Source: Nothopassalora personata (taxonomy: Eukaryota > Ascomycota > Dothideomycetes > Mycosphaerellales > Mycosphaerellaceae). Taken from it: a DNA stretch of 64,000 bases. Below are positions 1 through 10,970 of the stretch, piece after piece. The stretch spans positions 1,178,001 to 1,242,000 of the forward strand of contig CM066290.1 of the NCBI GenBank assembly GCA_033816765.1, given 5' to 3'. Below the pieces are notes generated by a model. That model saw only the letters and a list, made by a program, of their open reading frames with translations. It had not been told where the DNA came from and made no database searches. The stretch's first letter is position 1; each line of letters starts with the position of its first letter. Made by a program: the position numbers and the translations under genes.

Positions 1-623
1 CATCGTTGGACAAAGGCATGGTGAAAGTATAACGTCGTGAACCACAACTTTGGTGTCCTATCAAAGGATATGGAGGTCGCCAGGACTGTTCGGGAAAATC
101 ATAAACGGCGTACGGACCGCCTGTATCGTGATCTCGTCGTTCCGCGGTCGTTGTCGTTTCGTCTTGCTCTCGAGGTGGTTCCAAGATTGTTGTGAACGCA
201 CCGCCACGTGCATTCGCCACAACGTGCAAAGCCGCCTGTATGTTTACTCACTAGTGAATCCACGAGTCCGGCTTGCTGTGAGTGGATAATGGGTTCAAGT
301 CACCAGAAGGGCCGTGATATGTGAAATGGTGTCTGTCGTGTACGGCCATGAGGATGCAGGAAGAAGGATCAAAGGGCAGACAGATCAAGTGACAAGGGCG
401 CCTCCCAGCAATGACCTTGATGGCAGAGTCGACCACTCTTTTCCCTTTGCTGCACAGATGCGCCACGCGTGAACCGGATCGGCCTGGTCATGACGTGCAT
501 CCAAGCGAGGGAATATGACTAATTGGCAATCATGTGAATGTTGGAGGAACAGCATCTTCTTGGTTCCAGCGTGGCCTGCATTGCTCATTCCTTGATACCG
601 CGCATTCTCCCGAAAGCCAAACA
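1..623. other. Upstream region, no gene recognised
   Basis: Ordinary unique sequence without RIP bias. The open frames are short, overlap on both strands and show no recognisable domain. The last part must hold the promoter and 5' leader of VMS1. No tRNA, repeat or clear core promoter was seen. Confidence 0.5.
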
Positions 624-2723
624 ATGGCACAGCTCACCGCCGACAAGCTCTTGCAGCGACCGCTATACGGCAGGCATAACTCTGATGTGCACACGACGTG
701 ACTGTACTAATGTCCCATAGTGTTCGACCTACCCGAAGAGATCCTCTACACGCTTCAGCTCAAGACACAGCCGACCGCGGCGCCTGAAGTAGTAGAGCCA
801 CCGCTGCAACGCCCACTACCGGATACTGCCACCGGCGACGACCAACAGGATGCAGGACCCTCGAAAGCGACATCGTGCGCATTATGTGGACTCAACTTTC
901 CCGACCTACTCGAGCAGAGGAGCCACGTGCGGTCAGATCTTCATAACTACAATCTCAAGCAGAAGATGCGTGGGCAGAAGCCAGTGGGGGAGGCAGAATT
1001 CGAGCGGCTTGTAGGCCTGTTGGACGAGAGTCTGTCAGGGTCCGATTCATCAGACTCGGAAGAGGATGAAGCTGACGAGTTGGGAGCGGGACGGAAGTCG
1101 AAGGAGTCTACGCTGCGCACGCTTCTGAAGAGGCAGGCCAAGATAACGGACGGCGATGCAGAGGATGCGCCGACCACGAAGAGGAAACGAGGCGCAGGGA
1201 AGCCGCCTCTGCTATGGTTCTCGACGCCAAAACTGCCCTCGAATACATCTTTAGGCGTCTATCGTGCCATATTCACGACTAGTGAGCAAGATCAGGAGGA
1301 GAAGTTGGTGGACACGATCAAGATGAAGCAGCTGGCGCCAAAGCCGCCGCCAAATCCTTTGCAGCAGAAGAAGGCTCAGCAAGAGCAGGAAGAAGATGGC
1401 GGCGTACCACTCCCAGCATCGATGATACAGGCGCAGAAGGGCACGACTGCTGCTGGTCCCCATTACTTCCTGTGCATGATCGGTGGAGGTCACTTTGCCG
1501 GCATGATCGTGTCGCTGACGCCCAAATTGACTAAGAAAGCCGGCATCGAGGATCGATCGGCCACCGTCATCGCACATAAGACTTTCCACCGCTACACCAC
1601 GAGGCGGAAACAGGGTGGCTCACAGTCTGCCAACGACAATGCCAAGGGCAATGCACATTCCGCAGGTTCGAGCATAAGACGGTACAACGAGACCGCACTA
1701 ACCGAGGAGGTGCGAGCATTACTACACGAATGGAAGGACTGGATCGACAGCTCCGACCTGATCTTCATCCGAGCCACTGGAGTCACAAACCGGCGAACTC
1801 TGTTTGGTCCGTATGAGGGACAGGTCCTCAACCCTCGAGACGACCGCATCCGAGGCTTTCCGTTTAGCACCCGTCGAGCGACGCAGTCAGAACTCATGCG
1901 GGCATTTGTCGAGCTGACGAGGGTCAAAGTCACCACCGTCGATGAAGAAGCCTTGGCAAGACAAGCAGAGGAGGCGGCTGCGGCAGAGCGTGCTAAGGCT
2001 GAAGCTGCAAGCAATGGCAAGTCGAGTACGCCCAAACCTGCGAAACTCTCCAAGCAAGACGAAGAGGCTGCGCTACACACCACACAGCTGCAAGCGTTAA
2101 TCCGCAGATCGAAAGCGCCTGGTGTAGTTTCCTACTTCCAGTCCAACAAGCTAAGTCCAGACTTCCGCTTCTTCCCAGCAGAGCAGAATCACCATGCTCC
2201 TACTTCATTACATCTCGCAGCGTCATCGAACAGTCCAGCTTGCGTGACCGCTCTCTTGGTCAAGATCGGCGCAGATCCATCAGTACGCAACGAAGATGGC
2301 AAGTCTGCCTTCGACATTGCAGGTGACCGCGCCACACGAGACGCATTCCGGTTAGCAAGATCTCAGCTCGGCGAAGATCGGTGGCCGTGGGATGCTGCAG
2401 GCGTACCTGCGGCCCTATCGCAAGCCGAAGCAGAATCTCGCACTGCACGAGAGAAGGAAGAGAAGGCTGCCGAAGATGCTGTAGAGAAGCAGCGACGTCA
2501 GGCTGAGATGGAGCGACTTCGCAGGGAAGATGCAGATAAGATCACAGCGAGCAAAGAAAAGAAGTTTGGCAAAGGCAACGTACTCGAGAGGCCGAAGCTG
2601 ACTGCAGAAGAACGGAGAGCGGAAGATGCGAGAGGCATGACTGATGAGATGCGTCTGAGGCTGGAACGAGAGAAGAGGGCGAGAGCAGCGGAGGAGAGGA
2701 TGAAGAGGTTGCAGGGGACGTAG
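624..2723 (+). CDS. VMS1: Vms1/ANKZF1-type peptidyl-tRNA hydrolase, ribosome quality control
   Basis: Predicted 682-residue homologue of yeast Vms1/ANKZF1, which releases stalled nascent chains from 60S-tRNA complexes and works with Cdc48 at ribosomes and mitochondria. Seen in the protein: a C2H2 finger (C68, C71, H84, H90); a VLRF1 release-factor domain from about residue 260 with the GSQ motif whose Gln is near residue 317; an ankyrin-like stretch near 505-560 (TSLHLAA, GADPSVRNEDGKSAFDIA); a long charged coiled coil; and a C-terminal Cdc48-binding VIM motif fitting RX5AAX2R at 665-675. The long frame begins after an acceptor AG at 720. ATG 624 opens a 46-nt first exon ending PLY, which joins to VFDLPEEIL, the usual Vms1 beginning. 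Exons 624-669 and 721-2723. The family call is strong; the first exon is inferred. Confidence 0.9.
670..720 (+). other. GC-AG intron of VMS1
   Basis: 51-bp intron with donor GCAGGC, a TACTAAT branch-site-like sequence shortly before the end, and acceptor CATAG. Splicing restores a conserved N-terminus in frame (phase 1). No GT donor gives the same join, so a GC donor is preferred. Confidence 0.65.
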
Positions 2724-3208
2724 ACTTGTCATATTTGCCAATGGAGGTAGATTACCCTGTCGGTGACTTCGTTCTGTAATTGACCCTTCTGCCCTTTGTC
2801 CAGCCATCGTGTCCTTACTTCTCTGCGCTAATCTGGACAATAAGCATAAGTGCAATTTGGTTCTGCTCGCACGCGATGACAGCAGATCAGTCTCGGAAGG
2901 TGTGTGGGCTGGCCGCGAGCCTGCCAGTCAATGGTGTGGTCGCATAGTGGTCCGAGAGGTTGGCTAGACATCGAGCGAGCACTCTAACGGGCTAATTCTC
3001 ATTCGTTCCTGAGCCCGCCTCGGCGTAAGAGATCAAAAGCTTGATGATGTGGCTGGTGAGTGGTTCCAACCGAATGATATGGTTGGTTTGGCAAGGTCGT
3101 ATGAGGAGTTGGTGTTGTTTAAGACCGCCTTGAAAGGTCAGACGTGCGCCGCGATGAAGGGTGTGCGACAGGAAGCTCGCACGAGGAGACCTGTCGTGGA
3201 AATTACAG
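2724..3208. other. Intergenic, 3' side of VMS1
   Basis: Holds the VMS1 3' untranslated region. Short frames here show no family signature, and no repeat or RNA gene was recognised. Confidence 0.4.
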
Positions 3209-3915
3209 CTATACTCTGGACGTTGGACAACGGCAAACGGAGGGGCGACATAGTGCCGGCCGTGAAAAGGACAGTGTGTTGACATGTCGGAGGGTCATGT
3301 TGCCAGCCTGGTTCTGAAGGGATGCAAGAGCCGAGGTGCTTGCTTCGACATAATCAGGTGCGGCTATGATAATGATACCCTTGCAAGGTGTCAGCGTTGA
3401 CTTCGTGGGAAAGGTTATAGGCTGAGCTTCACACGTCCTCCGGGACATATATTTGTTTTTGTTGTTGTCGTTGTTGTTGTTGTTGTTCTGATTGTCGTCA
3501 TCTGCGTCTGGGTCATCGTCGTCTGCTTCCGAGTCCGACGACTTGCTTGGAGAGTCTTCTTCTGATTCAGGTCGTTCTGCTTCTTCTTCCTCATCTGGGA
3601 GTCTAGTCTGGCCAGGCGAAATGGGTGCGTCCTGTGAGTCATCTAGACCCTCGCCGTCGTTTACTCGAGCGGCTGAGATTCGTTTGACTTCATCCTTATC
3701 AGGGTGGTAGATCCTGTATATTGACTCGGTTTCACATCCGACGAAGTAGCCCATCCATCCTATGGGCGTGACTCGTTTACGTGGTTGTCTGTCCTCGTAA
3801 CGCTATACTCTCGTCGAAGTCGGTCATCGTCATCTCTTGTGTGAGTTCGCTATGTGGGTAAAAGAGTAGTCAATTCATGTTGGGGTTGTACGATGAGCTC
3901 ATGATACCAAAATAA
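3209..3915 (-). pseudogene. Degenerate Ty1/Copia pol remnant
   Basis: On the minus strand, 3754 back to about 3640 encodes GYFVGCETESIYRIYHP and on to SAARVND. This resembles the end of a Copia integrase (GY.VGYES..IYRVY......R.RDVRF). The text before 3754 (TPIGWM) keeps the family rhythm. After it the frame runs into acidic low complexity and a poly-Asn tract, then loses similarity. No reverse transcriptase, LTR pair or target duplication was found, so this is a small relic. A PBS-like string (TTGGTATCA on the minus strand) near 3905 may be chance. Not visibly RIP-saturated, unlike the large elements. Confidence 0.6.
3459..3487. repeat. GTT trinucleotide microsatellite
   Basis: A run of GTT units with one GTC interruption inside the Copia remnant. 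On the minus strand it reads as a poly-Asn tract. Confidence 0.8.
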
Positions 3916-4288
3916 ATCCTATGCACTAGCATACCACTAAGGATTTCCGCTATTGGTGAGCGTGGGCCGGTGGTGTGTACCTTCGTGGCAAATCACCAGG
4001 CAAACCAGTCAGAATCTTTCGCTCGCGGCTCCGCTGGTCCAGCAGGTCAAGTTGAGAAGCGAAAGGTGGGTCCGGGAACCTCTCAGAAGTCGAACATGAG
4101 CGTGGAGTCTTCTTGCACGTTCGGCGGTGTCGTTACCTGCTCCAACACACGGGAGGCAGAGCGACAGGGGAGCGCGAATGAAGGACCTTGTCTCTTGAGT
4201 ATCTGCCAGTCAAGTCGGTAGCTATTCATCAGCACAGTTTCACCCTCAATGAGTGCTCTCACACAGAATGATGTAAATGACTCTCCTC
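3916..4288. other. Intergenic, 3' side of the aquaglyceroporin gene
   Basis: No gene recognised. It contains the 3' untranslated region of the minus-strand aquaglyceroporin gene. Confidence 0.4.
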
Positions 4289-6420
4289 TCAGTGACCTGA
4301 AGAACCCCCAATAGCATCCAGTCCAGCTGTCGACTTCTCATTCTGCCTTTTTTCCAAGTGAAGCCGCCTTGCCCACTTCGCCTTCCCCTTCCTATACGAT
4401 CGCTTGGTCCTCGTCCACGGATAGTTGATCGGCGACTCACCGCCGGTAAAGATACAAATGTCGTAAAGGGCAGCGCCAACGAATGCACCGCATACAGAGC
4501 CTGCCCACGGGCCATAGAACCAAAAAGGATCGGTGAAGAGGTTTGAGCCATAGCCTAGAGCCAGCATAGCCAGACGGGGTCCAAAGTCTCTCGAGGGATT
4601 GAGAGCTGCACCCGTTTGGTTTGAGAACGCTAGGTTCAAGGCCACGATGACTAGCCCGATGACCAGTGAGTTCATGCCCGCTCCTGGTGGAGCGTTCTGG
4701 TCGTCTCCGAGCGCGAGGATCGTACAAGCTAGGAAAGCCGTGCCGATGAACTCGTTGAAGAAGGCAGTGGCAGCGTCAATGTATTCGTACCTGCAACTCG
4801 TCACGAAACCATTGAGGATATTGACAGGATCGTGCGTTAATGTATAGTTCTGGATTGAGGCCAAGTACATGCCGTAAGCAATCAAGGCCGCCATGAACGC
4901 GCCTAGGAATTGCGCGGCGAAGTATGGCACCATTTTGCGCTTCGGGAACCCTCGATAGAACCAAAACATTATGGTGATTGAAGGGTTGAGGTGGGCGCCG
5001 GATATGCCTCCAGAAATGTAGATGCCAATCATGGTAGCGAAGCCCCACGCCCAGGCGGTGGTGTTGACGTTCGAAGTAGCACTTAACGTCGCGCTGACAT
5101 CTGCAGCGAAGCCAATTGTCTCTTGTACAACGACTGCAAGCAGCTCTGCCAAGAATTCGCGGTTGTGTGTTCGTACAACGGACCAGCTGGTGTGGTTGTT
5201 GTGGACCTCGTCGTACAGAGGTGGATTCTCAATTTCTAGCTTCAAGTCGATCATGTCATTGTAGACATCAGCATAGTCCTCGACTTTGATTGTGGACTGA
5301 GAGCCTGTGGAATCGTGGGAAAGCCTAGGCGCCGCTTCCTGCACAGGGACGCGGTGCTCGGGTATCGCTTCAAGCTGGGTATTGAGTTCATCCCCGCCGC
5401 TGTGTTGAATCGGGAGCCGCAGTGCTTGCTCTGCACTCGAAGACAGCGGTGTGCCGTCTATCGGAGTTGGCTGGTCGCCCGCTTGCCTGTCCTCGTCATT
5501 GAGCTCGACCTCAGCATCGCCGTCTTCCAAGGCTGGTGTCATCGGCAGTCGTGTACCGAAGAAGCGACTCTCGGCCCTCCTTCTCTGCGCCGTCTGAGAA
5601 ACCGTCGGAGACGCTTTCGCAGGCCTAGTCGAGATCCTGCTTGTCGATGTGTCTCGTCTCTGGATATTGCTGACGAAATTCCGCTCTCTTTGCGCTCTGC
5701 TGTCTTTCAGCTGTGCGGACAACTTGGTCGGGTTTGCGGTAAGCTGAACCCTACCTGCTTCAAGGTCATTTGGATCAACATCAACTCCTGCCTTTTTGAT
5801 ATTCTCCGCTGGTGCCTGGCCATTTGCGCTCCCATCTAGAATCTCGCTCTTTGTCGGTATCATTCCTGGCCGTATCACACGAGGCAGCGGTTTGGCCAAA
5901 CTCCATACTGGTTTAGCTGCCGGAGGCTGCTCATACGCAGGGTTCAGGGCAGCATATCCAGGACTAACGTAGTTCTCCGCTGCTGCTTGGATCAGTGTGG
6001 TGTCTTCCGGTCCAGCTAGACCCACGGTCCCAAGTCTTGATCTGTTCGCCGAGGTACTGCGCCTAGCACTTCTCCGCGAGATTGCTGTGCTCCTGCGACG
6101 TAAAGTCGACGTGCCATGATCTGTCACGTCGGGGAGTAATGATGTGTGGATCTGGCGGAAGTCATTTGCTCCAACTGCAGCCGTAGCCGCTCTGCGCGGT
6201 GCAATGAACTGTGCACGTCCTATATTCTGGTCTTCTGCGGAGTGCTCAGGCTGCTGACCCGGCTCTCTGGCGGCGGATGATAGGTGGATCCCTCTCGTTC
6301 GGGGTATTGTATCGCTCTACGTTCAGTCAGTCTCGGGCTTTGACAGCGCATACCAATGTGTATTTAGTGCTTGCGTACTTGCGCTCGCGCTCTGGCACGT
6401 GCCCTTTCTCCACCCTCCAT
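4289..6420 (-). CDS. Fps1-like aquaglyceroporin (MIP channel)
   Basis: Plasma-membrane glycerol/water facilitator of the MIP family, predicted 689 residues in two exons. The long frame has no usable ATG before the conserved pre-channel segment (KPVWSLAKPLPRVIRPGM), so it must continue upstream. It stays open to 6316. A 62-bp intron (6317-6378; GTACGC donor, CTGAC branch, CGTAG acceptor, phase 0) joins it to a 14-codon exon with ATG at 6418-6420. The regulatory N-terminus is long (about 400 residues). The channel follows with six hydrophobic spans. Both signature boxes are NPS rather than NPA (N458-S460 and N587-S589, the latter in NPSRDFGPR). Yeast Fps1 also departs from NPA, which supports an Fps1-type osmoregulatory channel. 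The domain call is strong; the first exon is moderate. Confidence 0.85.
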
Positions 6421-7114
6421 TCCGTTCCTCCATGAAATGTGTCGGCGTCGCCTAGGAGATGTCGTCAGTATGAATTCACCAACTTCACAGGCTATGGTTG
6501 TTGTGTGCTACAATCAACAATGAAGGCCAAAAAGCAGACGTTGGTTGGGACAATCCGGGTTGATACGGGAATTTTGCTGCTAAACAAGGAGATAATCAAT
6601 TCCAGACGGTATTTTGAAGCGAGTTGAGCTATGTACTGTAGAACTATTCCGAGCGGAGACGTGACGAATGTCGAAACGACGAAGCTGCAGGCAGAACTAC
6701 GCGCACAGCCAGAAATGCCCAATGGCGTGACGCAGATAAGAAGATACTGGCCAAAGATTGTCGGGGACCACTCGTGGAGACTCGTCAAAACATCGGATAG
6801 AACTATGGCGACTTGATTTACCGCCAGCAGGGGACAAATCGCGGGTGTTCGTGCACAGCTCGCCGAAACGCGGTCGTTCCCAACCAGAATGCGGTGACAT
6901 TCTCTGACAGATATGAGCGGACGAGCATATGCAGTCAGTCACGCAGGCGGCAGGGCGTCGTGCGGATGTCCCGGCTAATGAAGAAGACGTGAAGTGACTG
7001 CATGACTCGCGAAGCACCCTGTCCTCCTGGAACCAGAGTCATTTTCGATGTGTGAATTTGGCAGTTGCGAAGACTCACGGCGAACACCACTCACCTACAT
7101 ATGTACACCGTTCC
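6421..7114. other. Divergent promoter region
   Basis: Shared intergenic region between the aquaglyceroporin gene (minus) and the NTR1-like gene (plus). No RNA gene or recognisable coding sequence. No convincing TATA box was picked out. Confidence 0.45.
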
Positions 7115-9364
7115 ATGATGGACGCGCAGGGGAACAAGCGCAAGTTCGCTGGCGGTGCGAATGGCCCACACAAAGCCCCCAAGGTGGGCGGCGGCGGTGG
7201 TGAAGGCGGCGGCATGTCCAAGTTCGCGCGGAAGATGATGTCGAAGATGGGCTGGCAGGAGGGCCAGGGTCTAGGGAAAGAGGGCGAGGGCATCGCAGCG
7301 CCGATCGAGGTGAAGCTACGGCCACAGGGCGCAGGTGTCGGCGCCGTCAAGGAGCGGACGGAGCAGTACAAGCAGGAACAACGACGAGCCGCAGAGCGAC
7401 GAGGCGAAGAATACGAAGACAGCAGCGATGAGGAGCGGAAGAGGCGCAAGGAGCGGCAGAAGAAGTCGCGCGGCGGTGTGGGCGGCGTCAGCAGTGGAAC
7501 GAGCACGCCAGGGGGACCACAACGCAAGCCGAAGACGAAGTACCGGTCCATTGCGGATGTTCAAGCCGCGGCACCTGGACTGGACGTACCGCTGCAGATG
7601 CTGAGCTCAATTTTGGACGCGACTGGCACACAGACAAAGATGCTCACCAGTGCTGCGGGCTTGATGGTGGCAGCGGGGACAACCGCAGACTCAGAAGCTG
7701 AGAAGATTGCCAAGCGAGAGCGCATGGAGCTCGAAGCATTCATTGAAGCGTGGCATGGCATACAGGAGCAGAAAGTCTTCATCGAAGAGCAGTCAGGCCA
7801 ACATCAGATGGAAGTCGACCAGCAGCAGGATGAAGTGGCCAAGCTCCAAGCTATAGTCGAGGCTGTTGAGAACCTGAAACTGAGCACTTCGGCAAACTCG
7901 ACGACTGATGACTCCCAATCGTTGTGGTCAATTGTGGTTGACCAGATCGAGTCCATCCAGAATGAGCACAAACACGATGTGGAGCGCTTTGGGCTATCTG
8001 AAGCTGCGATGGGAGCGCTTAGTCCGCTGTTCAAGAAGGCTTTGGCGAACTGGGAACCACTTGCAGATCCAACATTACTGGTCGACGATATGCAACGTAT
8101 CAGAACGATGCTTGGACTACCCTCGCTTGACCAAGTCACCAATGTGCGCGCAGCTGCTCGTCTGGACGAGAGCTATGGGCGATCGAGACGTCAGAAGGAG
8201 ACCACCACATATGAGACGATGATGTACACGATCTGGCTTCCCAAACTACGAACGACAATCACGAATTGGGATGTGCTGAACCATGCGCCATTGACTAGCC
8301 TGGTTCATGCTTGGCGTTCGCTGCTTCCTCCATTCATTTACAGCAACCTGATTGATCAGCTCATTGTTCCGAAGCTTACCGGAGCATTGCAGACCTGGGA
8401 CCCGAGGAAGCGTGGCCACCATCATAAGACCATCACCGTAAAGTATGTGCAGCCGCATACTTGGCTTTTCCCCTGGCTACCATACCTGCCACCATACCAG
8501 CTCGACCCCAAGGCCTCGGCGGGCCTTCTTATCGAAATCAAACGAAGGTTACGGCAAGTACTGGATGGCTGGGACATTGCATCGGGCATCCTATCAGGAC
8601 TTCAAGAGTGGCGTGATCTGCTTGGAACCGAGCTGGATCACGTTTACGTACGATACCTTCTGCCGAAACTGGCGAGGCACCTCTCGCAAAACTTCGAGGT
8701 CGACCCATCGGATCAAGATCTGACGCCGCTGGAGAAAGTACTTGCATGGCAAGACTACTTCAAGACTGAGGTCTTCGCACGTCTCCTGGTAGCTGAGTTC
8801 TTTCCGAAGTGGCTCGCTACCTTGCACACGTGGTTGACATCCGAAGAAGCAAATCTCGAGGAGGTAGGACAGTGGTTTTCCTGGTGGAAGCAACAAATTC
8901 CCGGCAAGCTGAATGCGCACCACGATGTCGATGCGCAGTGGAAGAAGGGCACTGCCATGATCAACCAGGCGATGGATCTGATGGACGAGGGCCGTCCTGT
9001 CAGCGAGCTCTCTGCGCCGGCTGCTGGTCCCGCCCGACCGATCGCAAAAGAGCTCAACAAGAAGATGGAAGCGCAAGCCTCTGCTGCTCAGCAAAAGTCA
9101 GCGCCACATGAGCTGGTACAGGACTTTAAGGACATTGTGGAAGCATGGTGCGCGGAAGAAGATCTCACCATGGTGCCAATGCGTGAAGCACACCCACACA
9201 ATGGACTGCCGCTCTTCAGAATCACGGCCAGCGCTACTGGAAAGGGTGGCGTCGTTGTTTTCCTGAAGGGCGATATTGTCTGGGCACAGAAGAAGGGCGA
9301 TCGAAGTATTTTTGACGCGATTGGTCTGGATGAAAGGCTTGTGGGACGCGCAGAAGGCAAGTGA
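7115..9364 (+). CDS. NTR1: G-patch spliceosome-disassembly factor (Ntr1/TFIP11 type)
   Basis: Predicted 749 residues. A Lys/Gly-rich N-terminus leads to a G-patch at about 36-78 (FARKMMSKMGWQEGQGLGK...). A charged region and the family segment KTKYRSIADVQAAAPGLDVP follow, then a large GCFC domain. In yeast and animals this protein recruits and activates helicase Prp43/DHX15 to dismantle intron-lariat spliceosomes. The frame is open from a GTG at 7052, but two adjacent ATGs at 7115 and 7118 are the credible starts; the first is used. No intron is needed. The order G-patch then GCFC supports the Ntr1/TFIP11 assignment over other G-patch proteins. Confidence 0.88.
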   Translation: MMDAQGNKRKFAGGANGPHKAPKVGGGGGEGGGMSKFARKMMSKMGWQEGQGLGKEGEGIAAPIEVKLRPQGAGVGAVKERTEQYKQEQRRAAERRGEEYEDSSDEERKRRKERQKKSRGGVGGVSSGTSTPGGPQRKPKTKYRSIADVQAAAPGLDVPLQMLSSILDATGTQTKMLTSAAGLMVAAGTTADSEAEKIAKRERMELEAFIEAWHGIQEQKVFIEEQSGQHQMEVDQQQDEVAKLQAIVEAVENLKLSTSANSTTDDSQSLWSIVVDQIESIQNEHKHDVERFGLSEAAMGALSPLFKKALANWEPLADPTLLVDDMQRIRTMLGLPSLDQVTNVRAAARLDESYGRSRRQKETTTYETMMYTIWLPKLRTTITNWDVLNHAPLTSLVHAWRSLLPPFIYSNLIDQLIVPKLTGALQTWDPRKRGHHHKTITVKYVQPHTWLFPWLPYLPPYQLDPKASAGLLIEIKRRLRQVLDGWDIASGILSGLQEWRDLLGTELDHVYVRYLLPKLARHLSQNFEVDPSDQDLTPLEKVLAWQDYFKTEVFARLLVAEFFPKWLATLHTWLTSEEANLEEVGQWFSWWKQQIPGKLNAHHDVDAQWKKGTAMINQAMDLMDEGRPVSELSAPAAGPARPIAKELNKKMEAQASAAQQKSAPHELVQDFKDIVEAWCAEEDLTMVPMREAHPHNGLPLFRITASATGKGGVVVFLKGDIVWAQKKGDRSIFDAIGLDERLVGRAEGK

Positions 9365-10970
9365 GGACTTGCTCGAGCGGTGTTGACGCATCACGCCACC
9401 GTGCATGTGTGCATAGTGGCGGGAGTGCCCTACAAAGGTGAGATGTTCTGCTAAACATCCCAGAGCAGGAGATATATGCTGGCTTTTGCTAATTGAATAT
9501 TTTCGGTAGCAACATTTGGGGCCGGACGCAGCTTCGATGTCCAGAGGCGACCATCCGACTTCACACTGCCTTCACGACTCTCGTCTTCGCAACAACTTCA
9601 TGTTTCACGGCCGCAGAGATGGTCGAGGGTTCTGAATGATGATACCAAATGTCACGCCAGACTATACCACGATTTCCGTGCCGTGGTACGAGGGTTCGGG
9701 ACGAAGGGACTGCCATCTGAGCCTGCGACATATGCTCAAGATATGTCGTAGGTTTAGCGCCTACAGACTTGGGTCCATTCTGTGGTCCGAACACTGGAAT
9801 ATGACGTGTACTTGGAATAGTGCCACCTCTCAACTCAACCATTTGGCGGTAGACCCTTGGCTGACAATGCAGCTGGCCTGCAGTGTGCGTCATGACCACA
9901 TTCTATCGGGATCTTGCAGGTCTTCTGCACGACCGAACGCCAGATCGACTGTTTGCTCCATTGTGAACTCTACACTCTACGCTCTCATATCCGAGCGCCA
10001 GCGCCCAGTTACCAATCTGCCACCCCCGAGGATCGTGGGACTAACGCTTCGATCGGGCGCAGAACAACCTGGGTTCCCACGATAGCACAACATGGAGCGC
10101 AATAAGCATAAATGCGCCGAACAGCACGTAATACAGCGTTAGGCATGGTGGCGTTCATATCACAGCGCACAACGCTGGATGCGTATCACCCCAAGAACTG
10201 CACTTGGCGATATGGTCACTGCTTGCTGCTCGGGCAGTGAACATCGACTGCGCTTGGCTGTTATTACTATCCAGGCTGCAACTCGAATGCGCCAATGCAA
10301 TGACACAGTAGATATACGTTGGGCGAGCAAGAAATACTTGTTTGGGAAAGTTTTCATACATTCCATGTGCGAATCAGGATATCTAAAGCTTCATGACCAG
10401 CCAGAGCCAAGCAATCAGCGAAGACAATCCGATCCTCAACCAGGGACGCGGTTCCAAGACTCAAGCATTCCTGAAACGCGCTCAGCAACACTTGTGGATT
10501 GTGTCATCATGGCCAAGTGATCTTCAAAAGAGGAAGCTCAGCATTTCAATAATGCCTTTGACAGGAGGCTCTGCTTGGCTACGTGTGGTCGGGACGAATT
10601 CTCCTGGCCACAAAGTGTTGCATATAATGGCTTTGGGCTCAATGTTCTAGTCGCTCAAAAATTGCCTAATATCTGTCCTTTCTGAATCTCGTCCTTCCTT
10701 ACCGCTTGGTCATGTACACTTCGCAGTCAGGAGTGAAAGAAGCGTACGCTATGGGCGGTGATCAGTGGCAGCCATGCGCTGTAACAGATACACGGTCAGT
10801 ATGGCTCTGCATCATTTTTGAGCCTGGGATGACCCAAGATCAGGACGAAAGACAAAGAAGAGAGCATCCCAGCTGGGCTCTGGCGACAGTTTCAAGATCG
10901 CCTTCAAGACGTGTTTAGAAGATGTAATAGATCAGAACCGAGCCGGATCTCGAAACTGCAGTCATTCCCA
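9365..10970. other. 1.6-kb intergenic region
   Basis: Several short open frames exist on both strands (for example 9636-10085), but none has a domain or consistent coding character. The region contains the 3' end of the NTR1-like gene and the promoter of the acyltransferase gene. No repeat or RNA gene recognised. Confidence 0.4.

Noticed and set aside
3209..3754. Host gene with a poly-Asn tract
   Set aside because: The only recognisable part is the Copia integrase end. The Asn tract is a GTT microsatellite.
7075..7551. Antisense open frames across the NTR1-like N-terminus
   Set aside because: Pro/Arg-rich shadows of a GC-rich coding region. The plus strand has a clear G-patch.
10911..10970. 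Upstream extension of the acyltransferase from a GTG
   Set aside because: GTG starts are not expected in fungal nuclear genes and ATG 10971 gives the normal N-terminus. The same reasoning moves the NTR1-like start from 7052 to 7115.
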